Shown here: piece by piece, positions 19,272 through 28,920 of the stretch | Position numbering within the stretch: position 1 is the first letter of the stretch | Layout of the letters: each line of letters begins with the position of its first letter | Source of the DNA: Pseudomonadales bacterium | Lineage (GTDB): Bacteria; Pseudomonadota; Gammaproteobacteria; Pseudomonadales; Azotimanducaceae | NCBI GenBank assembly: GCA_017642855.1 | Contig: JAEPOO010000001.1 | Coordinates: forward strand, 2,333,469-2,397,468 | Direction of reading: 5' to 3' | Length of the DNA: 64,000 bases | The notes under the pieces: generated by a model | What the model was told of the DNA's origin: nothing | What the model saw: the letters and a program-made list of their open reading frames with translations, nothing else | Database searches by the model: none | Translations under genes and position numbers: made by a program

Positions 19272-20879
19272 TTGTCTGAGGTCAGGCACGAATTCGATGT
19301 CTTGGTCATCGGTAGCGGCGCTGCCGGAATGACCCTCGCCCTGAAACTCGGGCGTCATCATCGCATCGCGATGCTCTGCAAAGACGACCCAACGGAAGGC
19401 TCCACTTATTACGCTCAAGGGGGGGTCGCAGCCGTTCTCGATGAATACGACTCTGTGTCTTCGCATATCGAAGACACGCTGAACGCCGGTGTCGGGTTGT
19501 GTCACGAAGACGTGGTTGAGTTCACCGTCAAACGCAGTGCAGAGACGATTAACTGGCTGGTGGAACTGGGCGTTAACTTTGATACTCGAACGGCTGGTGA
19601 CGGCAGTACCGAGTTTCATCTGACCATGGAAGGCGGTCACAGTCATCGCCGAGTGATTCATGCTGCTGACGCCACTGGCAAGGAGATCGCAGAAACCCTG
19701 AGCGATCACTTGTCGGAACTGGACAACGTCACCGTGTTCCCCAAGTACGTCGCTGTAGATCTCATTACTCGAGACAAAGTTGGACTGAAAGGCAAGGATT
19801 GTATTGGCGCCTACGCTCTCAATCTTGAAACTGGAGAAGTGGAGCTGTTTCGAACGAGCCATGTTGTACTTGCAACCGGCGGTGCATCAAAAGTCTATCT
19901 TTACACCAGCAATCCCGACACAGCGTCCGGTGACGGCATCGCCATGGCATGGCGAGCGGGATGTCGTGTCGCGAACCTCGAATTTAATCAGTTTCATCCA
20001 ACGTGCTTGTATCATCCTGAAGCCAAGTCTTTTTTGATTACAGAAGCGCTCCGTGGTGAAGGTGCCCAATTGGTGTTACCCAACGGTCGTCGATTTATGC
20101 AGGACTTTGATGAACGAGCGGAGCTGGCACCCCGGGATATTGTTGCAAGAGCCATCGACCATGAAATGAAACGACTCGGCTGCGACTTCGTCTATCTGGA
20201 TATCAGCCACAAAGACGAGTCTCTGATTACCTCGCACTTTCCCAATATCCACTCCAAGTGCCTGGAACTCGGTATCGACATGACCAAGGAGCCGATACCG
20301 ATCGTACCAGCTGCGCACTACACTTGCGGCGGCATCGTGACCGATAAAAACGGTACAACAGACCTGCCGCATCTTTACGCGATTGGTGAATCCAGTTTTA
20401 CCGGGCTTCACGGTGCCAATCGAATGGCCAGTAACTCGTTGTTGGAGTGTATGGTCTTCGCCCAAGCAGCCGCAGAGCACATTGATGCCCATCCAAATGA
20501 GCCCAGGGAACCGCTTTCTATACCCAGTTGGGATGACACCCAGGTCACCAACTCAGATGAAGAGGTCATCATTTCTCACAACTGGGATGAGCTGAGACGT
20601 TTCATGTGGGATTACGTTGGCATCGTCAGAACCGACAAGCGTCTGCAGCGCGCTCGTCGCAGAGTACAGCTGCTGAATCAAGAAGTCTCCGAGTATTACA
20701 GCAACTACCGTATCAGCAGCGATCTCCTCGAACTGAGAAATCTGATTGTGGTTGCCGATCTGATGATTCAATGTGCGTTGCGTCGAAAAGAAAGCCGGGG
20801 ACTTCACTACACACTGGACTACCCGGATCTTAGCGAGAAGCCAGTCGATACCGTACTTACACCGCCGTCATTCGGCTAG
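19272..20879 (+). CDS. nadB: L-aspartate oxidase
   Basis: NadB oxidises aspartate to iminoaspartate with FAD, the first step of de novo NAD synthesis. The dinucleotide-binding motif VIGSGAAGM is at residues 12-20, followed by the fumarate-reductase-family segments [21 protein letters not shown], and GGIVTDKNG with [15 protein letters not shown]. The 535-residue length matches. The start is a TTG with AGGGA about 8 bases upstream; no nearby ATG fits. Its 3' end overlaps the convergent ygfX end by 23 bases. Confidence 0.96.
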   Translation: MSEVRHEFDVLVIGSGAAGMTLALKLGRHHRIAMLCKDDPTEGSTYYAQGGVAAVLDEYDSVSSHIEDTLNAGVGLCHEDVVEFTVKRSAETINWLVELGVNFDTRTAGDGSTEFHLTMEGGHSHRRVIHAADATGKEIAETLSDHLSELDNVTVFPKYVAVDLITRDKVGLKGKDCIGAYALNLETGEVELFRTSHVVLATGGASKVYLYTSNPDTASGDGIAMAWRAGCRVANLEFNQFHPTCLYHPEAKSFLITEALRGEGAQLVLPNGRRFMQDFDERAELAPRDIVARAIDHEMKRLGCDFVYLDISHKDESLITSHFPNIHSKCLELGIDMTKEPIPIVPAAHYTCGGIVTDKNGTTDLPHLYAIGESSFTGLHGANRMASNSLLECMVFAQAAAEHIDAHPNEPREPLSIPSWDDTQVTNSDEEVIISHNWDELRRFMWDYVGIVRTDKRLQRARRRVQLLNQEVSEYYSNYRISSDLLELRNLIVVADLMIQCALRRKESRGLHYTLDYPDLSEKPVDTVLTPPSFG

Positions 20880-21243
20880 CCCTAGTGCGCAGCAACACGG
20901 TCAAACGCCTGAACTCAGAGCGCGACACACTGTCGCGACCGATCACAACAAATCCACTGACAGACAACCTGAGCACAATAAACCACTTTCCCGTGAACAT
21001 CGGTGACAACAAATGCTCTGCTGTACCAGCATCATCAACAAACCACTGATCGCCAGATAGCCGGACCCTTCGAGAGACGAAAAAACGGCGTTGACGGAAA
21101 CCCGAGACAACGATCAGGAGCGCGACGAGCGCTGCAACCTCTGGTGAGTAAAGCCTGCTGATCAGCACTGAAAACAAAGCCAACGAATGGGCCAACAGGT
21201 TAACCGCCATCCCGTACCTGGAGGGTCTGGTTACCAGGTGCAC
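20857..21243 (-). CDS. ygfX: YgfX (CptA-like) small membrane protein
   Basis: This 128-residue protein resembles YgfX, the membrane partner encoded after sdhE in many gammaproteobacteria and called toxin CptA in E. coli, where it is reported to act on cytoskeletal proteins. Two adjacent membrane helices (about 12-28 and 34-48) are followed by a soluble beta-rich tail ([24 protein letters not shown]). The start is a GTG with an in-frame stop just upstream. The family assignment rests on weak similarity plus position. Normally it abuts or overlaps sdhE; here a minisatellite array separates them by almost 400 bases. Confidence 0.7.
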   Translation of the reverse strand: MHLVTRPSRYGMAVNLLAHSLALFSVLISRLYSPEVAALVALLIVVSGFRQRRFFVSRRVRLSGDQWFVDDAGTAEHLLSPMFTGKWFIVLRLSVSGFVVIGRDSVSRSEFRRLTVLLRTRASRMTAV

Positions 21244-21270
21244 GTCAATGACGACTTAACCGAGCTCGAG

Positions 21271-21646
21271 GCTGTTTGTCCCGGCTCAAGGCTGTTTGTC
21301 CCGGCTCAAGGCTGTTTGTCCCGGCTCAAGGCTGTTTGTCCCGGCTCAAGGCTGTTGATCCCCGCTCAAGGCTGTTTGTCCCGGCTCAAGGCTGTTGATC
21401 CCCGCTCAAGGCTGTCTATCCCCGCTCAAGGCTGTTTGTCCCGGCTCAAGGCTGTTGATCCCCGCTCAAGGCTGTCTATCCCCGCTCAAGGCTGTCTATC
21501 CCCGCTCAAGGCTGTCTATCCCCGCTCAAGGCTGTCTATCCCCGCTCAAGGCTGTTTGTCCCGGCTCAAGGCTGTTGATCCCCGCTCAAGGCTGTTTATC
21601 GGCTCAAGGCTGTTTATCCCGGCTCAGGGCTGTTTATCGGCTCAGG
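21271..21646. repeat. 20-bp tandem repeat array (19 units) between sdhE and ygfX
   Basis: The 398 bases between ygfX and sdhE hold no gene; they are filled by a head-to-tail array. Sixteen 20-bp units run from 21271, then units of 18, 20 and 18 bp end at 21646. Three main variants differ only in the middle: A GCTGTTTGTCCCGGCTCAAG, B GCTGTTGATCCCCGCTCAAG, C GCTGTCTATCCCCGCTCAAG. The order is AAAABABCABCCCCAB followed by three variants with GTTTATC. The last unit contains the sdhE stop codon (complement of 21642-21644). There are no unique spacers, so it is not CRISPR. Confidence 0.97.
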
Positions 21647-21896
21647 GCTGCACCCGATCCAGGATACGCTCGACCAGAGCGGCCAATCCTGGATCATCAG
21701 GCTCACCTTTGCGTGAAAACCACTGCAGCAGATCTGGGTCATCCTGCTCCAATAATCGAACAAAGATGTCCTGTTCGTGCTCAGGCAAACTATCGAAAAC
21801 CTCGTCGCAAAAGGGCAGCAGTAACAGATCCAGTTCCAGCATGCCGCGTCGCGAACGCCAGCGGAGGCGATTTCGTTGCATTTCATTGAGGGGCAT
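21642..21896 (-). CDS. sdhE: Succinate dehydrogenase FAD assembly factor SdhE
   Basis: SdhE is a small soluble protein that promotes covalent flavin attachment to succinate dehydrogenase and fumarate reductase. The key RGMLELD motif (RGxxE) occupies residues 17-23, and the 84-residue helical protein has the typical DLLLLPF and LLEQDDPDLLQWF segments. It is divergent from ygfZ and upstream of ygfX, the usual grouping. Its final codons and stop fall within the first unit of the tandem array downstream. Confidence 0.95.
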   Translation of the reverse strand: MPLNEMQRNRLRWRSRRGMLELDLLLLPFCDEVFDSLPEHEQDIFVRLLEQDDPDLLQWFSRKGEPDDPGLAALVERILDRVQP

Positions 21897-21966
21897 AAAA
21901 CCTATTCCCGTCTCGTTGGCTTAACGTCCAGGTTGTTCCAGTGACACCTGAGGTAGAATAACGACC

Positions 21967-22746
21967 ATGACATCGCCTGTATATCGACTCGATCAGTTTG
22001 GCTTCCTGAGCGTCACCGGAAAGGACGCCATAAGCTTTTTGCAAGGCTACACCACCTGTGACCTGGATGCGCTGACCGAGTCATCTGTTCAACTAGGCGC
22101 CATCTGCAATCTACAGGGTCGAATGCTGACGAGCTTTCTGGTGATCAGACAGGAAAACGATCTGATCTTACGGATGGATCGCGCGCTGGTGTCATCTACC
22201 ATTGAGTTTCTGAGGAAATATATCGTGTTCTCGAAAGCGGCACTGCACGATATCTCTGATTCTTACCGCTGCTTTGGCGCTGCCGAGGTGAGTTCCTTCG
22301 ATCACAAGATCACTCGAGAAGACAATGCTTTCACGATCCACCTGGGAAACCGGAAAGAGATCTGGCAGTCAGCTGACATCGAGCAATCTGAGGAACCTGG
22401 AGACCATTGGCTTGATCTTGAAATTGAACAAGGCATGGCCTGGGTCACTGAACGCAATACGGAAAAGTTTCTTCCGCAGACGTTCGCATACCATCTGTTA
22501 AATGGAATCGACTTCAGCAAAGGCTGTTACCTGGGCCAGGAAATCATCGCACGCATGCAGTACCGGGGCGAGTTAAAACGCCGCCTGCACAGAACACGCT
22601 CTCCCGTCAGGGACATTGAAGGTGGTGACGTGATCGTATCTGGTTCTGCCGCGAGTCTTGTGGTTCTCAACAACACAACAGACGAGACCATCGAAGTCAC
22701 TCAAAAGAGCGGCACAGTTGTCGCAGTACCTCTGAGAGACGCCTAA
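21967..22746 (+). CDS. ygfZ: Folate-binding Fe-S cluster repair protein YgfZ
   Basis: YgfZ is a glycine-cleavage-T-like protein that uses tetrahydrofolate to support certain Fe-S enzymes such as MiaB. The diagnostic motif KGCYLGQEIIARMQYRG, with its essential Cys, is present near residue 180. At 259 residues it is shorter than the 326 of E. coli, the C-terminal domain being reduced. It is divergent from sdhE and convergent with the downstream hydrolase, whose last 4 bases it overlaps. Confidence 0.93.
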   Translation: MTSPVYRLDQFGFLSVTGKDAISFLQGYTTCDLDALTESSVQLGAICNLQGRMLTSFLVIRQENDLILRMDRALVSSTIEFLRKYIVFSKAALHDISDSYRCFGAAEVSSFDHKITREDNAFTIHLGNRKEIWQSADIEQSEEPGDHWLDLEIEQGMAWVTERNTEKFLPQTFAYHLLNGIDFSKGCYLGQEIIARMQYRGELKRRLHRTRSPVRDIEGGDVIVSGSAASLVVLNNTTDETIEVTQKSGTVVAVPLRDA

Positions 22747-23858
22747 CGACCCAGATCTGCGAGCGGATGGGCACCTGTCCAGGACGGCTCAAAATGTTGT
22801 TCGATGACTGCCCGCGACACCTCGCGATAATTTGAGAACTGCCACTGCGGATTCTTGTCTTTGTCCACCATCAACGCGCGCACGCCTTCAGGAAACTCTT
22901 CGCCACGCGCACACCGGTATGCAATTGCCAGTTCCATACGAAACATCTCTGCCAGGGACATTTTTTTTGCCCTGCGCATTTGCTCGACAAAAATTTGAGC
23001 TGTCAGGGGCGATCCGTTTCGATAGGTTCGCAGCGCACCCTGCAGCCAGTCATCTTCCGGCAATCTGCTGAGCGCCTCTTCAAAGGTACCCAGGTAGTCA
23101 TCACTGGATCGACACGCTTCTACAAGCTCCGAGAGTACCGCTCTATGCGCCTGCAGCTGTTGCGGCGGCAATTCTCTCAACGCAAAACCAGATAACCCTG
23201 CGGTTATCCGTTCTTTGTCTGACGCCAGCGTTCCTGTGAACTCGATCTGTTCCAGCCTCTGAAAAATAGCGCTCTTACTTTCGGCATCCACCACAACATC
23301 GAGCAATCCCAGAGCAAGGCCGTCAGCCGCTGAGAGCTGGCAACCCGTTAGACCGGCAAAATCCCCTAAGCCGTCGGGCAACTGAGACAGAAACCATGTG
23401 CCACCCGCATCCGGAAACAGACCGATCGTGATTTCCGGCATCGCGATTCGAGTCGTTCGGGTTCCGATTCGATGTGAGCAACCACCAAGAAGCCCAAGTC
23501 CACCGCCCATGACAATACCGTTACCCCAGGCAATGATCGGTTTGTTTGCGGTATGCAACGCATAATCCAGTCGGTACTCATGAAGAAAAAATTTGTCGGC
23601 ATAAGTGCTTGGCTCATCCGATGCCTTGATCTTATGGTAAAGCTTGGTGATGTCTGCACCCGCACAAAAGGCTCGCTCACTGGAAGAATCGAGAACGATG
23701 CATCGAATCTTGTCATCCGCCAGCCACGCATAGATCTGGTCAGATAACAGCTCAATGGTTTCCAGCAACAGGCTGTTTAATGGCCGTTCACGCACCAGTG
23801 TGGCCACACCAATTTCGTCGTTCCGACCACGGGTTTCAAAAAGAACCAGTTCTTCCAT
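22743..23858 (-). CDS. Enoyl-CoA hydratase/isomerase family protein, probable 3-hydroxyisobutyryl-CoA hydrolase
   Basis: A crotonase-fold protein of 371 residues. The oxyanion-hole segments are RAFCAGADITKLY (about 61-73) and NGIVMGGGLGLLGGCSHRI (about 113-131), and MPEITIGLFPDAGGTWFLSQLP carries the acidic residue typical of 3-hydroxyisobutyryl-CoA hydrolases, which free 3-hydroxyisobutyrate in valine breakdown. The long C-terminal region with ALMVDKDKNPQW also matches that subfamily. No other valine-degradation gene is adjacent, so the substrate is inferred from family alone. Confidence 0.85.
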   Translation of the reverse strand: MEELVLFETRGRNDEIGVATLVRERPLNSLLLETIELLSDQIYAWLADDKIRCIVLDSSSERAFCAGADITKLYHKIKASDEPSTYADKFFLHEYRLDYALHTANKPIIAWGNGIVMGGGLGLLGGCSHRIGTRTTRIAMPEITIGLFPDAGGTWFLSQLPDGLGDFAGLTGCQLSAADGLALGLLDVVVDAESKSAIFQRLEQIEFTGTLASDKERITAGLSGFALRELPPQQLQAHRAVLSELVEACRSSDDYLGTFEEALSRLPEDDWLQGALRTYRNGSPLTAQIFVEQMRRAKKMSLAEMFRMELAIAYRCARGEEFPEGVRALMVDKDKNPQWQFSNYREVSRAVIEQHFEPSWTGAHPLADLGR

Positions 23859-23868
23859 TTCTCATCTC

Positions 23869-24564
23869 TTACTTATGGGATACAACCCGCCAATCAATCG
23901 GCGCGTCACCGAGACTTTCCAGCGCCCGGTTACACGCTGAAAAATGTTTGCAGCCAAAGAAACCACGATGTGCTGAAAGTGGTGAGGGATGTGGCGCCTT
24001 GAACACCTTGTGTCGATTGGTATCAATCACCGCACCTTTCTTCTGTGCGTAGCTACCCCAGAGAAGAAAGACACAAGGTTTTTCCCGGGCGGATAACTTC
24101 TCAACGATTTTGTCAGTAAAAGTTTCCCAACCTTTACCCTGATGCGACGCCGCTTTGTGCCGTTCTACCGTCAATACACTGTTAAGCAACAGCACACCTT
24201 GGGCGGCCCAACTTTCCAGACAACCATGCTGGAAATCTGATGGCGAATATCCGAGATCCGATTGAATCTCTTTGAAAATGTTAACCAGTGAGGGCGGCGG
24301 TGCGACACCGTCTCGAACGGAGAAACACAAACCATGCGCTTGATTAGGGCCGTGGTAGGGATCCTGTCCAAGAATAACGACCTTTACGGCATCGAACGGT
24401 GTCGAATTGAGCGCATTGAAGTACTCACTGCCCGCTGGATAAATCACTTTTCCTTTCGAATTTTCTTCCACCAGGAAGCGTCGAAGGTCCTGCATATAGA
24501 CTTCGGAGAACTCTTCCTCCAATTGACTGAGCCAAACCGGCTCAAGCTGAACCTTCTGAGTCAT
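23869..24564 (-). CDS. ung: Uracil-DNA glycosylase (family 1)
   Basis: Ung excises uracil from DNA, starting base excision repair. The catalytic water-activating loop GQDPYHG is at residues 66-72 (Asp68), the uracil-specificity segment LLLNSVLTV is near 125-133, and the DNA-intercalating [10 protein letters not shown] follows near 190. The 231-residue length is standard. It lies 12 bases downstream of lysS on the same strand. Confidence 0.97.
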   Translation of the reverse strand: MTQKVQLEPVWLSQLEEEFSEVYMQDLRRFLVEENSKGKVIYPAGSEYFNALNSTPFDAVKVVILGQDPYHGPNQAHGLCFSVRDGVAPPPSLVNIFKEIQSDLGYSPSDFQHGCLESWAAQGVLLLNSVLTVERHKAASHQGKGWETFTDKIVEKLSAREKPCVFLLWGSYAQKKGAVIDTNRHKVFKAPHPSPLSAHRGFFGCKHFSACNRALESLGDAPIDWRVVSHK

Positions 24565-24576
24565 AGGGTGATTCGA

Positions 24577-26088
24577 TCAGCTTCGTGGTCGCATGTGCGG
24601 AAACAGCAGCACGTCACGAATAGAAGGCGAGTCCGTGAACAACATCACCAGACGATCAATACCGAGGCCCTGACCTGCGGTGGGTGGCAAGCCGTACTCC
24701 AGCGCAGTGATGTAATCATCATCAAAATGCATAGCTTCATCATCGCCTGCTTCTTTTGCCGCAACCTGGTCATGAAAACGTGAGGCCTGATCCTCAGCGT
24801 CGTTCAACTCAGAAAACCCATTCGCAATCTCTTTACCCATAATGAAGAGTTCAAAACGGTCTGTGACTTCATAGTCGTCATCGTTTCGTCTCGCCAAGGG
24901 AGATACCTCAGTAGGATGTTGCGTGATAAACATCGGCATCTGGATTTTGTCTTCGACCAGCGCTTCAAACAATTCCATCACCAATTTTCCAAGACCCCAG
25001 GAACCGGAAACGTCGATACCAGACTTTTTGGCCAGTGCTTTCGCGCGGGTAATATCCGTCAGATCTTCCAGACTGACATGATCATTAAATTCGCAGATTG
25101 CCTGCTGCATGGTTTTGCGGGCAAAAGGTTTTGCCAGATCAATCGTGACATTCTCGAAGGTGATTTCTGTGGTACCAAGGACACTGGTTGCCAGGTCACG
25201 GAACATCACTTCCGTCAGATCCATCAGGTCGTTGTAGTCAGCATAAGCCCAATAGAACTCAAGCATGGTGAATTCAGGGCTGTGCTTGGTCGACATGCCT
25301 TCATTTCGAAAGTTGCGATTGATTTCAAACACTTTCTCGAAACCACCGACCACCAAACGCTTCAAGTTCAGTTCTGGTGCAACGCGCAGAAACATATCCA
25401 CGCCCAAAGAGTTGTAATGTGTAATGAATGGAGATGCTGTCGCGCCACCGGGTGTATTGAGCATCATGGGTGTTTCCACTTCCATGAAGTCCCGATCAAT
25501 CAGGAAACGACGGATGCCATCAATAATCGCTGAGCGCTTTTTAAAAAGGTCTCGACTCTCTTCATTCATAATGAGATCAAGATAACGTTGACGATATCGT
25601 GTTTCAGTATCCGTCAGACCGGCGTGTTTCTCTGGCAAGGGCCTGAGTGATTTGGTCAGCATTCGAATGGAGGACACATTAACCGTGAGTTCACCTTTGT
25701 TGGTCTTCATCATCGTGCCTTCCGCGGCAATGATGTCTCCAATATCCCAGTGCTTGTAGTCTTCGTACGCCTCTTCACCCAGTGCGTTAAGCGTCACGTA
25801 AAGTTGAATGCGGCCAGAAACATCCTGAACGGTCAGAAAGCTCGCTTTGCCCATCAGGCGCTTTAGTACGATGCGACCTGCTATAGAGGTCGTCTCACCG
25901 GCCGCTTCCAGATCTTCTTTACTCTTTTCACCATGACTTTCATGTAACTCAAGCGCGGTGTTCTCTCGCCTGAAGTCATTGGGAAACGCGACGCCCTTTT
26001 CACGCAACCCAGCGAGTTTTTCACGACGAAGTCGGATGATGTCGTTTTCGTCCTGCTCAGGAGTCTGATCGTTATTCTTTTCGGTCAT
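24577..26088 (-). CDS. lysS: Lysyl-tRNA synthetase (class II)
   Basis: LysS charges tRNA-Lys. The N-terminal OB-fold anticodon-binding domain ([22 protein letters not shown]) is followed by the class II catalytic core: motif 1 ([19 protein letters not shown]), motif 2 ([20 protein letters not shown]) and motif 3 ([24 protein letters not shown]). The 503-residue length matches E. coli. It begins 1 base after the prfB stop region, forming the widely conserved prfB-lysS pair. Confidence 0.98.
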   Translation of the reverse strand: MTEKNNDQTPEQDENDIIRLRREKLAGLREKGVAFPNDFRRENTALELHESHGEKSKEDLEAAGETTSIAGRIVLKRLMGKASFLTVQDVSGRIQLYVTLNALGEEAYEDYKHWDIGDIIAAEGTMMKTNKGELTVNVSSIRMLTKSLRPLPEKHAGLTDTETRYRQRYLDLIMNEESRDLFKKRSAIIDGIRRFLIDRDFMEVETPMMLNTPGGATASPFITHYNSLGVDMFLRVAPELNLKRLVVGGFEKVFEINRNFRNEGMSTKHSPEFTMLEFYWAYADYNDLMDLTEVMFRDLATSVLGTTEITFENVTIDLAKPFARKTMQQAICEFNDHVSLEDLTDITRAKALAKKSGIDVSGSWGLGKLVMELFEALVEDKIQMPMFITQHPTEVSPLARRNDDDYEVTDRFELFIMGKEIANGFSELNDAEDQASRFHDQVAAKEAGDDEAMHFDDDYITALEYGLPPTAGQGLGIDRLVMLFTDSPSIRDVLLFPHMRPRS

Positions 26089-26089
26089 G

Positions 26090-27188
26090 TTATAAGCCCA
26101 TCTTCAAACTGGCTTCGATAAAGGGATCAAGGTCACCGTCCAGCACGGCCTGCGTACTGCTGGTTTCCACGTTGGTTCTTAAATCTTTGATACGAGCAGA
26201 GTCCAGGACGTAAGAACGAATCTGGCTGCCCCAGCTGATATCAGATTTGTTCTCTTCGATTTCCTGCATCTCTGCACGCCGTTTCTGTTCTTCCAGCTCA
26301 TACAGCTTTGCTTTCAGCTGTTTGATCGCCTGGTCCTTGTTCTTGTGTTGGGACCTCTGATTCTGGCACTGAACAACAATACCGCTGGGTTCATGCGTTA
26401 AGCGAATCGCCGAATCAGTTTTGTTGACATGCTGTCCGCCTGCGCCGCTGGCGCGATAGGTATCGACGCGGACAACCGACATATCCAGTTCAATGTCGAT
26501 GTCATCATCCAGTTCCGGTGAGACAAAGACCGACGCAAAGGATGTGTGTCGTCGATTTCCGGAATCGAAAGGAGATTTCCTGACCAGGCGATGTACACCA
26601 GTCTCTGTTCTGAGCCAGCCAAACGCGTACTCACCTTCGAAGTGAATGGTTGCGCCTTTGATGCCGGCAACGTCCCCATCGGAGACTTCCATGATCTCGG
26701 TTTTAAAACCGTGACTTTCGCCCCATCGCAGATACATCCGCATCAGCATTTCCGCCCAATCCTGGGCTTCTGTTCCGCCTGAACCTGCCTGAATATCGAG
26801 GTAGGCCGCATTGGGATCCATCTCACCGGCGAACATGCGACGGAACTCCAGCCCTTGCAGCCGAGTTTCCATCTGGTCAAGGTCACTGACCGCTTCTTCG
26901 AGCAGAGATTCGTCCTGCTCTTCCACAGCCAGTTCTACCAGGTCTTCAATATCTCCAAGACCGGCATCTATTTGATCAATCGTGTGGACGACGTTTTCAA
27001 GGGCAGAACGCTCCTTGCCAAGCTTTTGCGCATACTCTGGATCATCCCAGATTTTATTGTCTGCAAGCTCGAGTTCTACCTCCGCCAGTCTTTCCTTGCG
27101 ATTGTCATAGTCAAAGATACCCCCTAAGCACATCCGTGCGTTCTTTCAGGTCCTTGATACGACTATATATGGCGTTGGTTTCTAACAT
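26090..27188 (-). CDS. prfB: Peptide chain release factor 2, with programmed +1 frameshift
   Basis: RF2 ends translation at UGA and UAA. The gene starts at ATG 27188; 25 codons lead to an in-frame TGA (complement of 27111-27113), where a +1 shift at CTT-TGA-C skips one base and continues to 26090, giving 365 residues, the same as E. coli RF2. The internal Shine-Dalgarno-like AGGGGG (complement of 27120-27125) lies just upstream of the slippery CTT, as in the classic autoregulatory site. The stop-recognition tripeptide SPF (RKSPFDSGN) and the GGQ peptide-release motif ([12 protein letters not shown]) are both present. Because the product senses the UGA, RF2 shortage raises RF2 synthesis. Confidence 0.97.
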
Positions 27189-27228
27189 CTTGTTTCTAAA
27201 TGATAAAAGGCCGCGGCATTGTATATGT

Positions 27229-28911
27229 TTAGAGTATGAGCGTCACCAGCAGCTGCGGTTTTTCGAAGCCTCGATAGCGATTCACCTCAATACGAAAGGC
27301 ACATTCAATATACCGGCCTTCAATCAGGGATGGATGATTAAAACAAATGCCATCCACGGCTTGACCTTCCTCGGGTTGCAGCAGCATTTTCAGGTGACGC
27401 TCTCCCACAAGGCGCTGCTCCAGAATTTCGAACTTGCCATCAAATTCCGGTTCCGGAAATCCCTGACCCCAGGGCGCCGCTGTCTCAAGGTCCCGCGCCA
27501 GCTGAATCGTAATAGGCTCGTCCAGAGGGCCGTCCGTCTCTGCCACCTGCTCAATGACTGCCTCGCCGAGCACCCTGCGAACCTCGTCATCAAAAGCCCG
27601 CGTGAACTGATCATAAACGTCATGTCTCAGACTCAATCCTGCCGCCATTGCGTGACCTCCGAATTTATTCAAAAGCCCGGGGTATCGAGTGGCAATGGCG
27701 TCCAACCCGTCTCGCAGATGAAAACCCTGCACCGAGCGCCCTGAGCCTTTCAGCTCCCCGTCCCCTGCATCTGCAAACGCGATCACCGGTCTCTGAGACC
27801 TTTCTTTGATACGCGACGCCACAATGCCAACGACACCCTGGTGCCATCCGGGATCATAAAGGCAGACCCCTGCTGTCTTGTCATGATCAAGGGATATTCC
27901 GGTCAGCACCTCCATGGCCTGGTCTCGCATACCGGCCTCAATCTCCCGGCGCTCACGATTCAGGCTGTCGAGATGTTCAGCCAGTTCATCCGCTCTTTCG
28001 CCCTCTGACATCAGACACTCAATGCCAACAGTCATATCCTGAAGTCGGCCTGCTGCATTCAAACGAGGGGCAACCGAGTAAGCGAGATCTCGACTGGTCA
28101 CGTACCGCGGATCAACGCCCGCACTGGCTAACATCGCCATTAAGCCGGGCCTGACACGACCGGCGCGAATTCTCTTTAGCCCCTCCGATACAAGCCGGCG
28201 ATTGTTTTGATCCATGGCAACGACATCCGCGACTGTGCCGAGCGCAACGAGATCCAGAAAATCCGCCAGGTTGGTTTCCGGTTTGTCTTCGAACCAACCC
28301 AGCTTCCGCAGTTTTTTGCGAAGCACACTCAATAGATAAAACGCAACACCAACGCCGGCAAGGAACTTGCTCGGAAAATCACAACCCACCTGATTTGGAT
28401 TTACTATGGCACTGGCTTCTGGCAACTGTTCACCGGGAAGATGGTGGTCTGTAACAACCACCTGAATACCGAGCCTGTTCGCTCGCCTTATCCCATCGAC
28501 ACTGGCAATGCCATTGTCGACGGTCACGATAATGTCCGGCTGAAACTTCAGGGCAACCTCCACGATTTCCGGCGTTAACCCGTACCCGAATCTGAATCGG
28601 TCAGGCACCAGATAGTTCACCGACCTGGCGCCCATTTGTCTCAGCGCCGTTACCATCAAGGCGCAGCTGGTTGCACCATCAGCATCAAAATCACCGACAA
28701 TGAGAATCGATGCATTTTGTTGGATACCGTTAAGCAGAATATCAGCCGCAGCATCAATCCCTTTAAGGTCCGGAGGCAGCAAACCAACTAAAGAGTGGTC
28801 GAGATCATCCCTAGAGCGAACGCCACGAGCAGACAGAACACGGGACAGCACCGGCGTCGTAAAGTCCAGGCCAGACTGACTCTCACGACGAACAATGCGT
28901 TTTTTCATCAT
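27229..28911 (-). CDS. recJ: Single-stranded-DNA-specific 5'-3' exonuclease RecJ
   Basis: RecJ degrades single strands 5' to 3' in recombination and mismatch repair. DHH-family motifs include VGDFDADGATSC (about 72-83), TVDNGI and VTDHHLPGE, and the DHHA1 domain shows GGHAMAAGLSL. The C-terminal OB-like domain ends EVNRYRGFEKPQLLVTLIL. Its 560 residues match the family. It lies 9 bases after hom and 40 bases ahead of prfB, in a common gammaproteobacterial order. Confidence 0.96.
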   Translation of the reverse strand: MMKKRIVRRESQSGLDFTTPVLSRVLSARGVRSRDDLDHSLVGLLPPDLKGIDAAADILLNGIQQNASILIVGDFDADGATSCALMVTALRQMGARSVNYLVPDRFRFGYGLTPEIVEVALKFQPDIIVTVDNGIASVDGIRRANRLGIQVVVTDHHLPGEQLPEASAIVNPNQVGCDFPSKFLAGVGVAFYLLSVLRKKLRKLGWFEDKPETNLADFLDLVALGTVADVVAMDQNNRRLVSEGLKRIRAGRVRPGLMAMLASAGVDPRYVTSRDLAYSVAPRLNAAGRLQDMTVGIECLMSEGERADELAEHLDSLNRERREIEAGMRDQAMEVLTGISLDHDKTAGVCLYDPGWHQGVVGIVASRIKERSQRPVIAFADAGDGELKGSGRSVQGFHLRDGLDAIATRYPGLLNKFGGHAMAAGLSLRHDVYDQFTRAFDDEVRRVLGEAVIEQVAETDGPLDEPITIQLARDLETAAPWGQGFPEPEFDGKFEILEQRLVGERHLKMLLQPEEGQAVDGICFNHPSLIEGRYIECAFRIEVNRYRGFEKPQLLVTLIL

Positions 28912-28920
28912 CTTAGAGAA

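Noticed and set aside
21271..21646. CRISPR array
   Set aside because: Units are directly joined with no unique spacers and there are no cas genes nearby.
21187..21924. A 245-codon plus-strand open frame running through the minisatellite
   Set aside because: The 20-bp repeat has no stop in this frame and repeats every 60 bases, so the frame stays open by chance; it overlaps sdhE and ygfX on the other strand and has no start signals.
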